From assembly GCF_039621805.1 (NCBI RefSeq), contig NZ_CP155074.1, positions 744,001 to 808,000 of the forward strand: a stretch of DNA of 64,000 nucleotides, given 5' to 3'. Positions 22,701 to 30,485 of the stretch are shown piece by piece; position 1 is the stretch's first letter, and each line of letters opens with the position of its first letter. The notes beneath the pieces were generated by a model that saw only the letters and a program-made list of their open reading frames with translations, was not told the origin of the DNA and made no database searches. The translations under genes and the position numbers were made by a program. Source of the DNA: Paraburkholderia sp. PREW-6R (GTDB taxonomy: Bacteria; Pseudomonadota; Gammaproteobacteria; Burkholderiales; Burkholderiaceae).

Positions 22701-23780
22701 CGTTCCGTCGCATGAATTCGACGACAACAGCGCCGTGCGAACGCCTCGCGCGTGCCGCTGCGGACGCTGCCAGGCGCTGCTGCGTAGCCAGACGCCCAGC
22801 GCGCCGCGATATTCGACGAGGTTGTCCGCTTCTATCGCGTTGTCCGCCGCGTTCGCCGCGTTCACTGCGTTCGCACTCGCATCCCCATGCAACGCCGCGA
22901 GCCGCACGTTCCCGCGTCGCACCGCCGACATCTTGAGCAGGCGTTTCACATACTGCTCGGCCAGATCGGGCCGACCCGCCGCGAGCGCGAGATTGGCGAG
23001 ATAACGCAACGTCTGCGGATCGTCGGCGAGATCGCCGAGATGCGTGCTCGCCGCCTGGATTGCCGCAGCGGGATCATTGCCCGCCCGCAAAGCCTGCAAG
23101 CCCGCGATGAAACGCGCGCGACGGGTATCGCGGTCGGGAGCGTGATCCTGCGCTTCGAACCACGCGTTCGCCGCCGCCGCATACTGCCCGGAACCCAGCT
23201 CGACCTGCGCGAGATCGACCAGCCAGTTGCTCGCGTGCGCGCTGTCGTGTGCGATCAACTGGCGATAGAAACGCGCGGCCAGTTCGCTGTCGTTCAGACC
23301 GCGTGCCTGGCGGGCGAGCAGCGCGAGCTGCTCGTTGTCCCATGAAAAGGTGAGCGCCTCGCGCAGCAATGCATCGAGCTCACGCAAACGGGCGGCGCGG
23401 GCGGGATCGTCCGGCTTCAATGCATAAAGACGCTGCTGCGCGATCGACACGCGGATCGCCAACGCGCGTTGCCGTGCCGCCGGATCCTGCGATTGCTGCA
23501 GCCGTTCGAGCACGCGCGACGCCTCGGCGATACGCTGGCCTTTCAGATATTCGCGCGTCAATGCAGACAACACCTCCGTGTTGTCCGGATCGATGCGCAA
23601 CCACGCTTCCAGATACGCGATGGTCAAACCGTCGGCCGGAGCGCTGCCGAGCAGCCGCGCCTCCAGCTTTTCGCGCGGGAAGGCGAGCACCAGCATCAGC
23701 GCGGTCAGCGCGCCGAGCACGAGAATCACAGCGGGCGAGAAGAGCCGCTGACGATCAGATATCGCAGGCGACGTCGACAT
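19713..23780 (-). CDS. pelB: PelB, periplasmic TPR scaffold with C-terminal outer-membrane barrel
   Basis: A 1355-residue export protein, longer than Pseudomonas PelB (about 1190). Order: one N-terminal transmembrane helix (about 12-32), a long series of TPRs, then a 16-strand-type beta barrel ending in an aromatic residue (YQWLY), as outer-membrane porins do. The TPR part is known to bind PelA and steer the polymer to the barrel. I start at ATG 23780; an in-frame opening upstream is pelA sequence in another frame. It overlaps the pelA stop by 26 bp. A low-complexity stretch of about 100 residues (near 22530-22910) interrupts the TPR region (see findings). Confidence 0.95.
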   Translation of the reverse strand: MSTSPAISDRQRLFSPAVILVLGALTALMLVLAFPREKLEARLLGSAPADGLTIAYLEAWLRIDPDNTEVLSALTREYLKGQRIAEASRVLERLQQSQDPAARQRALAIRVSIAQQRLYALKPDDPARAARLRELDALLREALTFSWDNEQLALLARQARGLNDSELAARFYRQLIAHDSAHASNWLVDLAQVELGSGQYAAAANAWFEAQDHAPDRDTRRARFIAGLQALRAGNDPAAAIQAASTHLGDLADDPQTLRYLANLALAAGRPDLAEQYVKRLLKMSAVRRGNVRLAALHGDASANAVNAANAADNAIEADNLVEYRGALGVWLRSSAWQRPQRHARGVRTALLSSNSCDGTHGHPCSARVVQLPLAGSLKSAHHGAGFIRIAAATQRAPAASAAAPASATAPGAESDDELGYRVFLANGDVAGAQRIAQAALDTDPQSALWRGRLAQVAEWNHQPQIALRNYLALAQDNGDANAWQQVARLAPGLNDNAAMLAVTLHQSAQQPDDLKLIDAVVFSYELLADPDSALRFLQSRMHGAQRRAVIERYALIAGRKGDDELALRTYRELEREYGPDSGYALQIGTILYTRTQFDAALAAMNEAKRAAPNTDADFWRFYALLASTLQHPGEVNVGYRALIAGGNAEADDYESMIGFYSDSPLDAGRLAEYAFRHGGPPRTLSQALYNYQRARAWGRIRALLSSLSPQELAAAEQSATFLLARAEYERQTGSLDDAERDIERAAALAPENTEARAAYLWMLNDRGTDAELRSALRRYSGAAENNAQLWAPYAAASMRLGDGRAALHYLRKQVGEAGVAQQSPLWRLTYADALELNNRVDEAWQLRRSVWLELARRRHDPSDANALAAAEQEDLRGRYVALSTMFDSGDRSRAVLIDLLCADRAADTRTDHAQQSELGDIGMLPPAQRAAIVKERRVYSAIAREAAISWAQAHDASDMERAWLEKQYIQRSTRPVYAEAQLAINDGDVNELSRLLDTLPDLIPRQNKVDAQTLTGRNADAQTTAFDSLTQLPDDSVMHGQLHDRLLSNAQAVAPSVRYSDQGPLRFSEESLTGGVRLTPSQALQLRFRERDQSSDAASLPNVPNHDRLLEGVYQHKGQYDEEHVIVGRREAVTNFVTARVEGTYAVDPKLTLTYAAGYNQAATETTQLTVAGVKDLASVGFNYRLDPHWFGGGRYEYDRFHGQDRSSLGDGHLVELNAGYKIKADYPDYTIRAVFTHGQYSANGTPGQALHDILPPGASFDAQAFMPQTFTQGGLLFSFGDDLPENYSKAWRPMFSAGPLRDSRAGWSAQVMGGLVGSLFGGDQMLIYGLYQGASSNHSTSVKELGARYQWLY

Positions 23781-26700
23781 GCACTTGGTGGGCGTCGTTG
23801 GAAAGAGGGTGGCGACTGACGCGGCAGGCGCCTGCGTTGGCGACGCGTAGCTGCGGCGCAATTCGCGAGTGCAGGTCGAACGAAAAGCCGCCGGCCGTGC
23901 GTTCGAAATGGTCGATCCTGCCGTTGGCTTCGGCCAGATAGGGCACGTGCGGCGCACGTGTCGCGTCGATCACCGTGAAGCTCGCTTCGCCGCCCGTCAG
24001 ATGGACATAAGTGCCGCCCGGTCCGGGCAGATAGCCGGCCACCCCGGTTGCGCTCGCCATGTCCGGCACCCGGCCGGCGGGCAGGCGCACGGTGCGAAGC
24101 GCTCCGGCGTCGCGTACGACCCAACGGTCGCCGTCGCGAGCCACGCTCATGTCGAGCCAGTCCAGCACCTTGCGCGCGTATTCCGACGAAAACACCGGGT
24201 TGACCGGCTGCTTCAGCACCGTGTCGAAAATGTCCTGTAATGCTTTCAGCGACGCGTATTTGGTGCCCGAGAACATGTGGTAGTAGATGTCCATCGGCTT
24301 GAAGCGGATTGGCTCGTCCGTCATCGCGAAGGTTTCGAGCACGCGCGTGAAGCCATAGTACGGACCGTGCCACAGGTCGGTGTACAACTCCTCGTTCTGG
24401 TTGGGCGCGAATACCTGGTAGTAGCCGTCTTTCATCACGCCGAGCGGCGCGATCGCGGTCCAGCTCGGATAGCGCTTCGTAATCAGCGTGTCGCCGCCGT
24501 TCATGTTCAGCACGCCCGCGTCATAGGCCGCCTTCAGGACGGGAGCGGGCACCTGGCAATCACCGCTCCACAACACCATGCGCACGGGCTTCGTGGCCGG
24601 CGCGATCTGCCGGTCGATGTAATCGATCGAACCTTCGATTTCCCGGTCGATGCTGAAGTGGTAGCCGGGAATGCTGATCGAGAGCCCGGTGTTGCTGGTC
24701 TGACTCCCGCCTTCGGTCGGCGTGTCCCTGTTCGATACGCCCAGTCCGGTCACGCGCATCCATTGCAGCGGGTGCGTGTAAGTATGGGTCGCCACTTCGA
24801 CATTCGGCAGGTCGAACAGGCGGCGGCCGAGCGAGCGCAGGTGCGCGGCGAAGGCCTTGTACGGGCCTTCGTCGGTGACTTCGCCTTCGATCAGCGAGAC
24901 GGTGGTCGGCATGCCGGAGTCGCGTAGCAGGCGCAGCAGCACATCGCCGGAATACTGCGGCGCGGCGTCGGTGTTGGCTACGCCGTGGTCGCTGAATTCG
25001 GCGCGCGACGCGAACCCGTCGCCGTCGATATGCGACATCAGTAAGCGGCGGCCGTTTTCGGTCGTGGTGTCGGGCACCGGCATATCGGCGGGCAGGCGCA
25101 GCGCTGCTTGCAGGAACGCGATCGGCTGCGTGACCCAGCGCGCCTGGTTCACCGCGCCCAGGTCGAATACGCCGAACGGCCGCATCGCGTAACCGCCCCA
25201 CGGTGTGAGCGCGGCCCCGTCGATCACGAAGTTGCCGGAGCGCAGCCGCAACAGCGAGCGGCTATGCGGGCCGACCCGCACCGCGGTGTAGTCGTGCGGA
25301 TCGGGGCGAGGCTTCATTTCAAAGCCCATCAGCGCCGGGTCGAACGATTCGACGTCGAGCCTGCCGTTCGACGGCTGCCCGGACACCACTTCCAGGTCGA
25401 GCTTATGTGCGAGCGCCGGATCGAGTTGCATGCCGAAGGACGTAAAGATCGCTACCGGCATGGCCTCGTCGATCTGCGTGGATAGCCATGCGCGAAATTC
25501 CGTCGCGCGCGGCGCGTCGTTATTCATCCACAGCACGACGCCCGCATACCGGTCGCGCAGATCGCCTTGCGGCAGCGGATCGCGGGCGTCGGCGTAGTCG
25601 ATCTTGTAGCCGAGATAGTTAAGCGGCATGGCAAGAAAGCGCACGCCCGGCGATACATTCAGGTCGGTTCGCGCGGGCGGGTCCTGGATCACGAGAATGC
25701 GCCGTCGCACCGGTTGCATCGCGCCGACACCCATCGTCGCGAGCGCGCCGTCGGTCACGAACGGTATGACTCCTTGCGCACGAATTTTCGCGATCGTGTC
25801 TTCTGCGCAGGCACGGTCGGCGGGCGGGCAATAGTCGATCGAAATGACGGGCAGATGATATTGATCGCGGATCGTTGCCGCCTGACCGAGCAGCCAGTCG
25901 CGATCGGCTTGCGAAATGTTCGTGTAACGCTGTTCGGACTGATTCCAGCCGCGGTACAGCGACTCGAATGCGACCGCATAAACCAGGTCGTGAACCTGCG
26001 GCAGAATTTCGAAGCCGCGATTAAAAATCAGCCTGGCATTCGGGTAACGGTCTTTTACTGCACGTATCACTGCAATCAGGCCCGCCTGTTGACGCGCGCG
26101 GTCTTCGTCCGTTTTCGCGACGAGTTGCCAGGAATCGAGCGTGTCGAGAAAAAAACCGCGATAACCTTTGTTCCATAGCGGCGTGATCACGTGGTCTACA
26201 TACCAGGCCGGCCATTCCGGCTGACTCTGGTCCACCACGCGCGAAGCCCACGCTTCGTTATGGCCGGCAAGCCATGCTTTGGGCAGCGCCGCGTAATAAC
26301 TGCGCGACGGCTGCACTTCGCCGACGCTCGCATAGGCGAACCACGTGGTGTGGGGCAATGCATGCGCCGACGGATTGAAGCCGCTGTCGGGCTCGACCAC
26401 GGCGGCGTCGTAAGCGGAGAGTAATTCGACCGGCGGATTCTTGCCGTAATAGAGCGCGAAGGACGCCGCGCTCGACGCAGGTTGCGCGGCGTCCGTCCGT
26501 GATGACTGCGGCGGCGCGGCGGCCCCGGCGGTGGCGGCATGAACCGCGACGCTCGACAGCATCGCGAAGAACAAGAACGCCACAGACAAGCCGGGCAGAA
26601 CGGACGCCGCCGCGAGAATCACGTTCTCCATTGCGCGCTGGTTAAAACGGTGCGCGATTGATGCCGCGCTGGATAGCGGGGAAAGCAGTGCGGCCAAACT

Positions 26701-26781
26701 CCGCGGTCCGGATGACGACAACGTTTGCGCAGGCGGTCGCAATAGTGCGCTGAATAAGGAACGCGAGCCACGTGGCGTCAT
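23755..26781 (-). CDS. pelA: PelA, Pel deacetylase and glycoside hydrolase
   Basis: A 1008-residue periplasmic enzyme, first gene of the pel operon. The N-terminal region holds a hydrophobic segment at about 58-82 (signal or anchor), then a hydrolase barrel of the GH114/GH166 type (YYGKNPPVELLSAYDAAVVEP, then YRGFFLDTLDSW). The middle carries a CE18-type deacetylase with metal-ligand candidates in SHIDGDGF and THTYTHPLQW. PelA deacetylates the polymer and can cleave it. Start is uncertain: ATG 26781 gives a long pre-signal leader, while ATG 26631 puts the hydrophobic segment near the N terminus. Neither has a strong ribosome binding site. Confidence 0.95.
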   Translation of the reverse strand: MTPRGSRSLFSALLRPPAQTLSSSGPRSLAALLSPLSSAASIAHRFNQRAMENVILAAASVLPGLSVAFLFFAMLSSVAVHAATAGAAAPPQSSRTDAAQPASSAASFALYYGKNPPVELLSAYDAAVVEPDSGFNPSAHALPHTTWFAYASVGEVQPSRSYYAALPKAWLAGHNEAWASRVVDQSQPEWPAWYVDHVITPLWNKGYRGFFLDTLDSWQLVAKTDEDRARQQAGLIAVIRAVKDRYPNARLIFNRGFEILPQVHDLVYAVAFESLYRGWNQSEQRYTNISQADRDWLLGQAATIRDQYHLPVISIDYCPPADRACAEDTIAKIRAQGVIPFVTDGALATMGVGAMQPVRRRILVIQDPPARTDLNVSPGVRFLAMPLNYLGYKIDYADARDPLPQGDLRDRYAGVVLWMNNDAPRATEFRAWLSTQIDEAMPVAIFTSFGMQLDPALAHKLDLEVVSGQPSNGRLDVESFDPALMGFEMKPRPDPHDYTAVRVGPHSRSLLRLRSGNFVIDGAALTPWGGYAMRPFGVFDLGAVNQARWVTQPIAFLQAALRLPADMPVPDTTTENGRRLLMSHIDGDGFASRAEFSDHGVANTDAAPQYSGDVLLRLLRDSGMPTTVSLIEGEVTDEGPYKAFAAHLRSLGRRLFDLPNVEVATHTYTHPLQWMRVTGLGVSNRDTPTEGGSQTSNTGLSISIPGYHFSIDREIEGSIDYIDRQIAPATKPVRMVLWSGDCQVPAPVLKAAYDAGVLNMNGGDTLITKRYPSWTAIAPLGVMKDGYYQVFAPNQNEELYTDLWHGPYYGFTRVLETFAMTDEPIRFKPMDIYYHMFSGTKYASLKALQDIFDTVLKQPVNPVFSSEYARKVLDWLDMSVARDGDRWVVRDAGALRTVRLPAGRVPDMASATGVAGYLPGPGGTYVHLTGGEASFTVIDATRAPHVPYLAEANGRIDHFERTAGGFSFDLHSRIAPQLRVANAGACRVSRHPLSNDAHQVHVDVACDI

Positions 26782-27121
26782 TGAACTAGGTCATGCGCGT
26801 GGACCTTCAAGAACACCCGGTACGGTCGCATCGAGGTCGTCGCGCTCTCTTATTGAGTTAGCGGCTATCTTAAATAAGATTGTGTAATGCGACTAGAGTC
26901 CCTTCTGCTTTTTTCGCCTAGGCCAAATCGGACATACGATGAGTTGGTTGTTGAGAACATGCCCGACGCATGCATTGCCCACACATGAAGTGAGTGGCGA
27001 GCCGCAAAAGTTGACACCCGATTCATAGTGAAAAGGTTTGGCTGTCTGCCTGTTGAGTTTTAACAGCATGAAGTTGCCGGCGACGGTGCCGGCGGTTTGC
27101 CTGCTTATCTCGCCGGTGCCA
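26782..27121 (-). promoter_or_regulatory. pel operon upstream region with a perfect palindrome
   Basis: About 340 bp between pelA and the convergently oriented side of the antiporter gene, with no credible gene. Locally AT-rich at 26850-26890. It contains a perfect 14-bp palindrome, ATCTTAAATAAGAT, at 26867-26880, 86 bp before the pelA ATG. This is a candidate operator or promoter element for pel. No clear FleQ-type box or sigma-54 element with correct spacing was found. Confidence 0.55.
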
Positions 27122-28447
27122 TTAGTTTTCGCTGCTGCGCAGCCAGTGGTACCAGTTCATCAGCGGTGTAGCCGACACCCCATGAATCACCACCGAAGCC
27201 GCCACTACCGCGAGCGCAAGCGGTACCAGCTGAATGACGTTGGCGCCAGCGCTGCTCTCCAGTGCGTAGGCAAGGTAGTAAAACGAGCCGATCCCACGTA
27301 TGCCGAACCAGCCCATCAAACGGCGTTGCGTTGCCGTGGCGCTCGATCCGATCAGTGACAGCTCGACGGAGGCCGGTCGCACGAGCAGAAACAGCACGGC
27401 AGTGAGTGTCACGGTCTGCCAGGTGAAGAGTGGCGTTTTCAAGGTAGCGAGCACGTTGCCGACCATCGCCATCACTGCGACCTCCGCGATGCGCTCCAGC
27501 TCGATCGTGAAGCCGAGCACGGATTCCGTCATGTAAGCATGCGCTTTACTCGGATTGGCGGCGGTGGCGTCCACGTCTTCCAGGTCCACTGTACCGATCG
27601 CCTGTTGCGGGGACGCGGTTCCGCTCGCGCGATGTTCGACGCGCCGCATCGCGACGCCCGCCGCGAAGACAGCGAGAAAGCCATAGGTATGCGCAAATTG
27701 CGCGGCGCCGAATGACAGTTCGATCAGACCGAGCGCGAAAAAGCCTTCGAGCCCGAGCGCCTGCGCGTGTCGCGTGCGCAGCCATGTGACCGCATGCGTG
27801 GTGGCCCAGCCGAGCGCGGCGCCGATCGCGATCCCGCCCACGACGCCCCACGCGACGCTGCCCACGAATCGCAGCGTGAGTACGTCGGCGACATGGGGCT
27901 CGGGCATCGCGCAAAGCGTGAGCCCGATCATGGCGAAGGGCAGCGCGATGCCGTCGTTCAGGCCGCCCTCGCCGGATAGCGCAAAGCGCAACAGATCATG
28001 ATCGCCGGGGTTGTGTACCTGCACGTCATGGGCGAGGACAGGGTCGGTCGGCGCGAGTATCGCCGCGAGCAATATCGACGGTCCCCAGCCGAGGTGCAAC
28101 ACATAGACGCCGAAGAGCGTGAGCAGCGGAATGGTTGCGAGCATGGCGAGAAAGCCGAGCCGCAGCGGTACAGTCCACAGTTTGTCGAGCACACCCAGCC
28201 GTAAGCGCAGGCCGATCGCGAACAGCGAAACCAGCAGCGCGACTTCGGTGATGATGCGCAGCACGTGCGCGTCGGCGACCATATCGAGGCGCAACAGGCC
28301 AAGCGCGGGCGGACCGAGGACGTAGCCGATCGCAAGATAGAACATCGCGGCGCTGACAGGCAGCCGCCGGAAGCTCGTCGCCGCTACGCCCATGAAGACG
28401 AGTACGGCGCCGACGATGAGGAACCACAGAGTTTCGTGCATGAGCAT
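27122..28447 (-). CDS. Cation:proton antiporter (CPA1/NhaP-type)
   Basis: A 441-residue membrane protein with about 12 helices. Conserved ion-site motifs: LAPTDPVLA near residue 130 and GEGGLNDGIALPF near residue 160, both typical of the sodium/hydrogen exchanger family (PF00999). It probably exchanges Na+ or K+ for H+ across the inner membrane. There is no C-terminal TrkA-type regulatory domain. The start is uncertain: ATG 28447 (used here), ATG 28441 or ATG 28477, none with a strong ribosome binding site. It is the first of a group of stress-type genes but has no clear operon partner. Confidence 0.88.
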   Translation of the reverse strand: MLMHETLWFLIVGAVLVFMGVAATSFRRLPVSAAMFYLAIGYVLGPPALGLLRLDMVADAHVLRIITEVALLVSLFAIGLRLRLGVLDKLWTVPLRLGFLAMLATIPLLTLFGVYVLHLGWGPSILLAAILAPTDPVLAHDVQVHNPGDHDLLRFALSGEGGLNDGIALPFAMIGLTLCAMPEPHVADVLTLRFVGSVAWGVVGGIAIGAALGWATTHAVTWLRTRHAQALGLEGFFALGLIELSFGAAQFAHTYGFLAVFAAGVAMRRVEHRASGTASPQQAIGTVDLEDVDATAANPSKAHAYMTESVLGFTIELERIAEVAVMAMVGNVLATLKTPLFTWQTVTLTAVLFLLVRPASVELSLIGSSATATQRRLMGWFGIRGIGSFYYLAYALESSAGANVIQLVPLALAVVAASVVIHGVSATPLMNWYHWLRSSEN

Positions 28448-28528
28448 CCGGTATGGGGCCGGCATGCGTGGAGGCATGCCTGCCGGTTGAAAAGGGCGAA
28501 GCGCCGGACGCGACGCTCACGAATCAGG

Positions 28529-28933
28529 TCACGGCGCGCGACCGAATGCTTCGCGTAGTTTGCGCTTGGCCTGCTGCAAAGTCTCGCGGCGCGATTTGGG
28601 CAGGTTTCTGCCCGCGCGATTGATATAGAAGTTCAGCATGGACATGGCCGACTGGTACGGCGTGCCTTTACGGCGGCGGCTCGTTGTCGACGAGTGTTTG
28701 AGCGACTGGGCGATGGATTCGGCGCTGCCGGTCTTGAAGATATCGTGTTCGAGATCCATCGCGTCGCTGGTTTCCATCACGTGCTGCGACCACTTCTGTG
28801 TGCCCGTGCGTGGCTTCCCGGCTTTCGTGCGATGCGCGGCACGCGCGTGAGCGTGCCGCTGACGCGGTGGCCGGCCTGAACGGCCGCGCGCCACGGTGCG
28901 CTTCGACTTACGGGTCGGTTTTTGCGTAGGCAT
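28529..28933 (-). CDS. DUF3175 domain protein
   Basis: A 134-residue basic protein. The first ~45 residues are a Lys/Arg/His-rich tail suggestive of nucleic acid binding. The rest matches the DUF3175 pattern: KWSQHVMETSDAMDLEHDIF followed by SIAQSLKHSS and a conserved SAMSMLNFYINRAG block. Function is unknown. An excellent ribosome binding site (GAGGAGG) lies before ATG 28933. It is found in a series of small genes that look like stress-response proteins. Confidence 0.85.
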   Translation of the reverse strand: MPTQKPTRKSKRTVARGRSGRPPRQRHAHARAAHRTKAGKPRTGTQKWSQHVMETSDAMDLEHDIFKTGSAESIAQSLKHSSTTSRRRKGTPYQSAMSMLNFYINRAGRNLPKSRRETLQQAKRKLREAFGRAP

Positions 28934-29202
28934 GCCGCCTCCTCGATGCGGTTTTCAGGTTCGGAATTGAATTCGAGTGCAGCTCTGACCGATGCGGCAG
29001 TGCGCGTCGGCTTGATACGAAGTGCGTCGTCTCGTGCGCGGTTTCGTTCGCGCCCGTGCTCGAATGAAACGCGCCGGCTGGCCGCGGCGCGGTCAGCCGG
29101 CGCATCGACTTGGCGAAAGCCAGATCCAGCGACGGCACGCAACAAGCGTCGCGCCCTGCCGTATGCGTTACGTCACGCGAGACGTAACGCCGGGGCGGGG
29201 CA

Positions 29203-29715
29203 TCAGAGCTTCAGTCCGCCAGCTTCGGGCGCGTCCGACGAACCTGCCGGAATATCGCCCACGCCCACGTCGTCGCGTTCATACGCGGCGCGGCCCCAGT
29301 AAGGCTCGCTGCCGTAGTACTGATGCACGGAGGTCGCCCATGTCTGATCCGCCATCGCGGGCCAGTGGTCCTTGTCGAAACCCGGCGCGTTCTTCACGCG
29401 CTCGGCCGTCATGTCGAGGACGAAGCATTTCTGCTGCGTGTCGAGCGTCAACGCATGCCAGGGAATGGCCAGCAGCTTGTCGCCGATGCCAAGAAACCCG
29501 CCGCTCGACAACACTGCGTAAGCAATGCGACCCGATCCGACATCGAGCATGATGTCCTTGATCTTGCCGATATCCTCGCCGTCGCTGCTGATCACCTTGT
29601 TGCCGTCCAATGTGGCGGCGGCCATCACGTCCGGCCCCGGTCCTTCCGCAGTCGCGCTGCCCTTGCCGACGATCCGGGCGCCTTGCGTGCCTTGTGTCTG
29701 TGTCTGATTGAGCAT
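29203..29715 (-). CDS. PRC-barrel domain protein
   Basis: A 170-residue protein. Residues ~35-110 form a PRC-barrel (NKVISSDGEDIGKIKDIMLD...IAYAVLSSGGFLG), a beta-barrel also seen in photosynthetic reaction centre H subunit and RimM. The C-terminal ~60 residues (from FDKDHWPAMAD) are a tail common to soil-bacterial PRC-barrel stress proteins. No signal peptide, so cytoplasmic. The start is set by AAGGAG before ATG 29715. Function is unknown; such genes are often induced by osmotic or stationary-phase stress. Confidence 0.88.
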   Translation of the reverse strand: MLNQTQTQGTQGARIVGKGSATAEGPGPDVMAAATLDGNKVISSDGEDIGKIKDIMLDVGSGRIAYAVLSSGGFLGIGDKLLAIPWHALTLDTQQKCFVLDMTAERVKNAPGFDKDHWPAMADQTWATSVHQYYGSEPYWGRAAYERDDVGVGDIPAGSSDAPEAGGLKL

Positions 29716-30129
29716 GATGAGACTCCTTACAGGTTGGGTGACGATGAGCGAGCAACCGCTGTTCCTCGTGCTGCGCTTCGGCGCTTTGGAGTCGCTGTGA
29801 AACACGGTTCAATCGCCGTGGGTGGCGTCGCGTAAGGCGTGCAGCCTTGTTTGAAATTATTTCGCTCGCCGACCATGCGGCCAAGTTGCAAGTCGTGGGA
29901 ATTCGGCCGACGCGATTCAGCGCACGTTGCGTGCGGCATGCCCCTTGCTTAGTGACAGTCGGGAGCACCAGGCGCACGACAGCGCGCAAGCCGACTCGCG
30001 GCCTGCCTCTGTGTCCGCTTCTATGTCCGGTGGCTCCAGGTAGCACGAATCAGAACCAGCAGTGACGCGGTCTTCTGCGTTTTAAAGACCGGAATCACGC
30101 ACGCTGTCCATCCACTCAGGGAGATAAAG
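29716..30129. other. Intergenic, divergent promoters
   Basis: About 410 bp between the PRC-barrel gene and the small secreted protein gene. No conserved coding sequence was seen. It must carry both promoters; no -35/-10 pair stands out. A GGGAGA ribosome binding site ends the region at about 30119-30124. Confidence 0.4.
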
Positions 30130-30423
30130 ATGAAACACTCAAAAGCATTGCTGGTATCCGCACTCATCGCCATGTCGGGCGCGGCGTTCGCACAAGCGGG
30201 CGGTGGCAACGGTAACGGCGGTAATGGTGGAACGGGCGGGTCGGGCAATGCACATGGGGCCGCGACGGCCGCGCCGACGACCGGCGGTAGCGCGTCCACG
30301 GGCGCGATGAGCTCCGGCTCGATGAAGATGAATCATATGTCGAAGTCGAAAACCAAGAAGCCGATGACCGACTCGACCAACATGCCTGGTGCGGACGCAA
30401 GCAGTGACACGAAAGGCCAGTAA
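30130..30423 (+). CDS. Small secreted Gly/Ser/Met-rich protein
   Basis: A 97-residue protein with a clear signal peptide (positively charged start, then LLVSALIAMSGAAFAQA; cleavage likely after AFA). The mature part is a glycine/asparagine repeat followed by a Met/Ser/Lys-rich stretch (SMKMNHMSKS), with no Cys. No known domain. Start confirmed by GGGAGA upstream. Such low-complexity periplasmic proteins are common in Paraburkholderia; the methionines and histidine could bind metal, but that is speculation. Confidence 0.75.
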   Translation: MKHSKALLVSALIAMSGAAFAQAGGGNGNGGNGGTGGSGNAHGAATAAPTTGGSASTGAMSSGSMKMNHMSKSKTKKPMTDSTNMPGADASSDTKGQ

Positions 30424-30442
30424 GTGATCGCGTAAACACGTA

Positions 30443-30468
30443 TGGCACGCCGTTGCGGCGGCGTGCCA
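30443..30468. terminator. Strong hairpin between convergent genes
   Basis: A perfect 10-bp GC-rich inverted repeat (TGGCACGCCG...CGGCGTGCCA) with a six-base loop between the secreted-protein gene and the topoisomerase gene. No proper T run follows on either strand, so it may act as a bidirectional but imperfect terminator or RNA-stabilising hairpin. Confidence 0.65.
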
Positions 30469-30485
30469 CAACCATTCTTCTTCTC

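Noticed and set aside
27009-27024. Possible reverse-strand sigma-54 promoter for pel (GCAA...GACACC)
   Set aside because: The GG-GC spacing is off by one and the -24 element is poor.
30443-30458. Apparent sigma-54 promoter TGGCACGCCGTTGC
   Set aside because: The spacing between GG and GC is one base too short, and the sequence is one arm and loop of a perfect hairpin between convergent genes.
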